In this document: piece after piece, positions 61,420 to 64,000 of the stretch
Position numbering within the stretch: position 1 is the first letter of the stretch
How the letters are laid out: the number at the start of each line of letters is the position of its first letter
NCBI GenBank assembly: GCA_044426045.1
Contig: JAWXUX010000010.1
Span: 1-64,000 of the forward strand
Reading direction: 5' to 3'
Length of the DNA: 64,000 nt
Origin: JAWXUU01 sp044426045
GTDB taxonomy: Bacteria; Bacillota; Clostridia; Christensenellales; CAMQZB01
Program-made: the position numbers and the translations under genes
Notes under the pieces: model-generated
What the model saw: the letters and a program-made list of their open reading frames with translations, nothing else
Told to the model about the DNA's origin: nothing
Database searches by the model: none

Positions 61420-62604
61420 TTAATCCCTGAAATATAAATCGCGCGTGTAGACTTTGTCGATTACATCAGCCATGTCTGCGCTGTATCTGTTTGCAATGAT
61501 TACATCTGATATTTGCTTGAACTCATTGACGTCGCGAATAACTCTTGAATTGAAAAACGAGTCCTCTGCCATCGCTGGCTCGAAGATTACCACTTCTATG
61601 CCTTTTGCTTTTATGCGCTTCATAACGCCTTGAATTGAGCTTTGGCGGAAGTTGTCTGAGCCTGATTTCATTGTCAAACGATATATTCCAACCACTTTTG
61701 GATTTCTTGCAATTATTTGCTCTGCAATGAAGTCTTTACGAGTTCTGTTTGCATCAACAATCGCGCCAATGATGTTTTGTGGCACTTCGTTGTAGTTCGC
61801 AAGAAGTTGTTTCGTATCTTTTGGCAAACAATATCCGCCATAGCCAAACGATGGGTTGTTATAATGCGTACCAATACGTGGATCGAGACCAATGCCGTCT
61901 ATGATAGATTTTGTGTCAAGCTCGCGAACTGTTGCGTATGTGTCAAGTTCATTGAAAAATGAAACTCTGAGAGCTAAGTATGTATTAGCGAACAATTTCA
62001 CCGCTTCAGCTTCTGTTGGATTCATGTGCAAGATATCAATATTTTCTTTGATTGCACCTTGTTCTAGCATGCCTGCAAATGTTTTCGCAGCAGCCTTCAA
62101 TCTTTCATCATTTTGAGGAGCACCGACTATGATTCTGCTTGGATACAAATTATCATAAAGTGCACGACCTTCACGAAGGAATTCTGGACTAAACAAAATA
62201 TTTTCACTGTTATATTTTTCGCGAACGCTTTCAGTGAATCCTACTGGAACAGTAGATTTCACTATCATGATAGCGCTTGGATTGACTTCCATAACTTTTT
62301 CAATAACCGCTTCAACTGATGATGTGTCGAAATAGTTTCTTGTAGAATCATAATTAGTTGGCGTAGAAATAATGACAAAATCCGCTTCCTTATAAGCAGA
62401 CTCGCCATCAATCGTAGCCGTTAAATTCAACTCTTTTGTATCCAAATATTCTTCAATCTCTTTATCTTCAATTGGTGATTTTTTGTTATTGAGCATGTCA
62501 ACTTTCTCTTGTATTATATCAACCGCTGTCACTTGATTATTTTGAGCAAGCAACACCGCCATCGACAACCCTACATATCCTGTTCCCGCAACTGCTATTA
62601 TCAT
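61420..62604 (-). CDS. ugd: UDP-glucose 6-dehydrogenase
   Basis: A 394-residue enzyme: MIIAVAGTGYVGLSMAVLLA, STPTNYDSTRNYFDTSSVE, KSTVPVGFTESVREKY, FSPEFLREGRALYDNLYPSR and catalytic Cys in FGYGGYCLPKDTKQLL. It makes UDP-glucuronic acid. The NYD and LPKDTKQL forms are those of the short (about 390-residue) Ugd group common in capsule loci. GGAG precedes the ATG. A broken copy of its C-terminal part lies at 27584-28071. Confidence 0.93.
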   Translation of the reverse strand: MIIAVAGTGYVGLSMAVLLAQNNQVTAVDIIQEKVDMLNNKKSPIEDKEIEEYLDTKELNLTATIDGESAYKEADFVIISTPTNYDSTRNYFDTSSVEAVIEKVMEVNPSAIMIVKSTVPVGFTESVREKYNSENILFSPEFLREGRALYDNLYPSRIIVGAPQNDERLKAAAKTFAGMLEQGAIKENIDILHMNPTEAEAVKLFANTYLALRVSFFNELDTYATVRELDTKSIIDGIGLDPRIGTHYNNPSFGYGGYCLPKDTKQLLANYNEVPQNIIGAIVDANRTRKDFIAEQIIARNPKVVGIYRLTMKSGSDNFRQSSIQGVMKRIKAKGIEVVIFEPAMAEDSFFNSRVIRDVNEFKQISDVIIANRYSADMADVIDKVYTRDLYFRD

Positions 62605-62639
62605 TTTATACTCCTAATATATTATTATATACCATATTC

Positions 62640-63662
62640 TTATCTACCTTTATACATCTTATCGTAATAATCTGCATATTCTCCGCTCAAGATATCTTGC
62701 CACCATTTTTTGTTGTTTAGGTACCAATCTATTGTTTTTTTGATGCCATCTACGAATTTTGTTTCTGGGAGCCAGCCTAGTTCGTTGTGGATTTTTGTTG
62801 GGTCGATTGCGTAGCGCATGTCGTGGCCTTTTCTATCTGTTACGTATTTAATTAGGCTTTCTGGTTTGTTAAGCTCTTTCAAAACCAGCTTCACAATATC
62901 AATATTTGCCATTTCGTTGTGACCGCCGATGTTATAGACTTCGCCTACTTTGCCTTTATGTATGATCAAATCGATTGCTTTGCAATGATCTTCTACGTAT
63001 AGCCAATCTCTTACGTTTAGACCTTCGCCATAAACGGGGAGGTCTTTATCATTGAGGCAATTTGCTATCATTAGTGGAACCAATTTTTCTGGGAAGTGAT
63101 ATGGCCCATAGTTATTTGAACACCTTGAGATTGTCACTGGCAAGCCGTATGTTCTGTGATACGCTTGCACTAACAAATCTGCGCTCGCTTTGCTTGCGCT
63201 GTATGGACTTGATGTATGAATTGGTGTTTCTTCAGTGAAAAGCAATTCGGGTTTATCAAGTGGCAAGTCGCCATAAACTTCATCTGTGGAAACTTGATGA
63301 TATCTTTCTACGCCATATTTTTTGCACGCATCCATCAATGTTTGTGTTCCTAAAATGTTTGTCACAAGGAAAACTTCAGGATTTTCAATGCTTCTATCAA
63401 CGTGGCTTTCTGCGGCGAAGTTCACGACTATATCAAATTTTTCTTCTTTGAAGAGTTTATCGACACACGCTTTATCTGCTATGTCACCTTTCACAAATTT
63501 GAAGTTTTCATTTTGTAAAATACTATCAAGTGTGGACAAATTTCCCGCATATGTCAACGCATCCAAGCATACAATTTTATATGTTGGATGTTTTTCTAGC
63601 ATATAAAAAAGGAAGTTACTGCCAATAAAGCCAGCACCGCCCGTCACTAATATTTTCTTCAT
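62640..63662 (-). CDS. rmlB: dTDP-glucose 4,6-dehydratase
   Basis: A 340-residue SDR with ILVTGGAGFIGSNFLFYML, NFAAESHVDRSIENPEVFL, QVSTDEVYGDLPLD, SPYSASKASADLLVQAYHRT and RCSNNYGPYHFPEK, the RmlB signature. It makes dTDP-4-keto-6-deoxyglucose for rhamnose or related deoxysugars. No rmlA, rmlC or rmlD is in this window; they may lie to the right. ATG 63662 behind AGGG is chosen. Confidence 0.93.
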   Translation of the reverse strand: MKKILVTGGAGFIGSNFLFYMLEKHPTYKIVCLDALTYAGNLSTLDSILQNENFKFVKGDIADKACVDKLFKEEKFDIVVNFAAESHVDRSIENPEVFLVTNILGTQTLMDACKKYGVERYHQVSTDEVYGDLPLDKPELLFTEETPIHTSSPYSASKASADLLVQAYHRTYGLPVTISRCSNNYGPYHFPEKLVPLMIANCLNDKDLPVYGEGLNVRDWLYVEDHCKAIDLIIHKGKVGEVYNIGGHNEMANIDIVKLVLKELNKPESLIKYVTDRKGHDMRYAIDPTKIHNELGWLPETKFVDGIKKTIDWYLNNKKWWQDILSGEYADYYDKMYKGR

Positions 63663-63672
63663 TATTATCACC

Positions 63673-64000
63673 CTAAATCAAATTTTCTTTAATCCAATTA
63701 CTTGTTTTTACAATTGTGTCATTAAAATTATTCTCTATTGTAAAGTTAGTATCTTCATATAAAGAATGTGTATCTATTTTATTATAATCGAAATATGTAG
63801 ATATTTTATATTCCCCAAAACTCATCTTTACAGCAGGATTAATTACATTTTGAATTTTCAACATCCAATCCTTAAATGTATAAAGGTCTTCTACCCTATG
63901 ACCAATATAATAGCGTTTTAAATTCAAACCACTTTTACCTATATGATAAAATGCATTAACAACATCTTGCACATAAATTAAGTCATACAAGTCATTGCCT
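63673..64000 (-). CDS. NAD-dependent epimerase/dehydratase, C-terminal part (cut by window edge)
   Basis: The frame is open to the right edge, so the start is outside the window. It reads NDLYDLIYVQDVVNAFYHIG, RYYIGHRVEDLYTFKDWM and ends DTIVKTSNWIKENLI, typical of the C-terminal half of NDP-sugar SDR enzymes (WcaG-like). It is part of the same operon as rmlB, ending 10 bases before it. Confidence 0.75.
   Translation of the reverse strand, partial: GNDLYDLIYVQDVVNAFYHIGKSGLNLKRYYIGHRVEDLYTFKDWMLKIQNVINPAVKMSFGEYKISTYFDYNKIDTHSLYEDTNFTIENNFNDTIVKTSNWIKENLI

Overview
The window is strongly AT-rich DNA with Shine-Dalgarno sites of the AGGAGG type, frequent TTG/GTG starts, rho-independent terminators, an agr-type quorum-sensing locus and a BspA-family lipoprotein. 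All of this points to a low-GC Firmicute of the class Clostridia, probably host-associated. No rRNA or tRNA gene and no CRISPR array was seen, so the assignment goes no deeper.

Left part (1-9.7 kb): a YpsA-like SLOG protein, then a complete agr-type locus on the minus strand. It consists of agrA and agrC, a terminator, a LytTR-box pair, agrB, a second and almost identical LytTR-box pair, a 49-codon agrD, a secreted protein and a small membrane protein. The gene-poor stretch 6.2-9.7 kb holds broken small genes, a candidate structured RNA, a membrane-anchored Xre regulator and the last 57 codons of a phage terminase large subunit.

Middle-left (9.7-26 kb): a 3388-residue lipoprotein (InlB-like repeat, MBG/YDG repeats, then BspA leucine-rich repeats) with a divergent Xre regulator and a shared palindromic operator. 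Next come a mobilization-gene remnant, an EcoRI-family adenine methyltransferase overlapping a DUF262-HNH nuclease, a divergent Xre regulator with operator repeats, and an OLD-like ATPase/TOPRIM nuclease. This looks like a small defence island on old mobile DNA.

Centre (26-53 kb): a large capsule/exopolysaccharide locus, all on the minus strand, read from about 53.3 kb down to 29.5 kb. It encodes an initiating sugar-phosphate transferase, an aldo/keto reductase, a split transketolase, UDP-GlcNAc to UDP-GalNAcA enzymes, the CapE-CapF-CapG set for UDP-L-FucNAc, many glycosyltransferases, a pyruvyltransferase fused to an FrhB-like iron-sulfur domain, an EpsG-type polymerase and a Wzx flippase. 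Several members are broken: two glycosyltransferases by single frameshifts, a wzy/glycosyltransferase chimera, and a decayed glycosyltransferase-wzx-ugd-membrane gene tail at the left end.

Right part (53-64 kb): a deoxyinosine glycosylase, an Asn-rich small protein, a Fic protein, a YgjP-like metallopeptidase, a MerR/membrane/YbjQ operon, a DinJ-YafQ toxin-antitoxin pair, a PD-(D/E)XK-like protein and an Xre regulator. Then comes the end of a second polysaccharide operon (epimerase fragment, rmlB, ugd, membrane protein). The ugd-membrane protein-tail block occurs twice in the same orientation, at about 26.3-28.1 kb and 60.2-61.9 kb, and so flanks the capsule locus as a long direct repeat.
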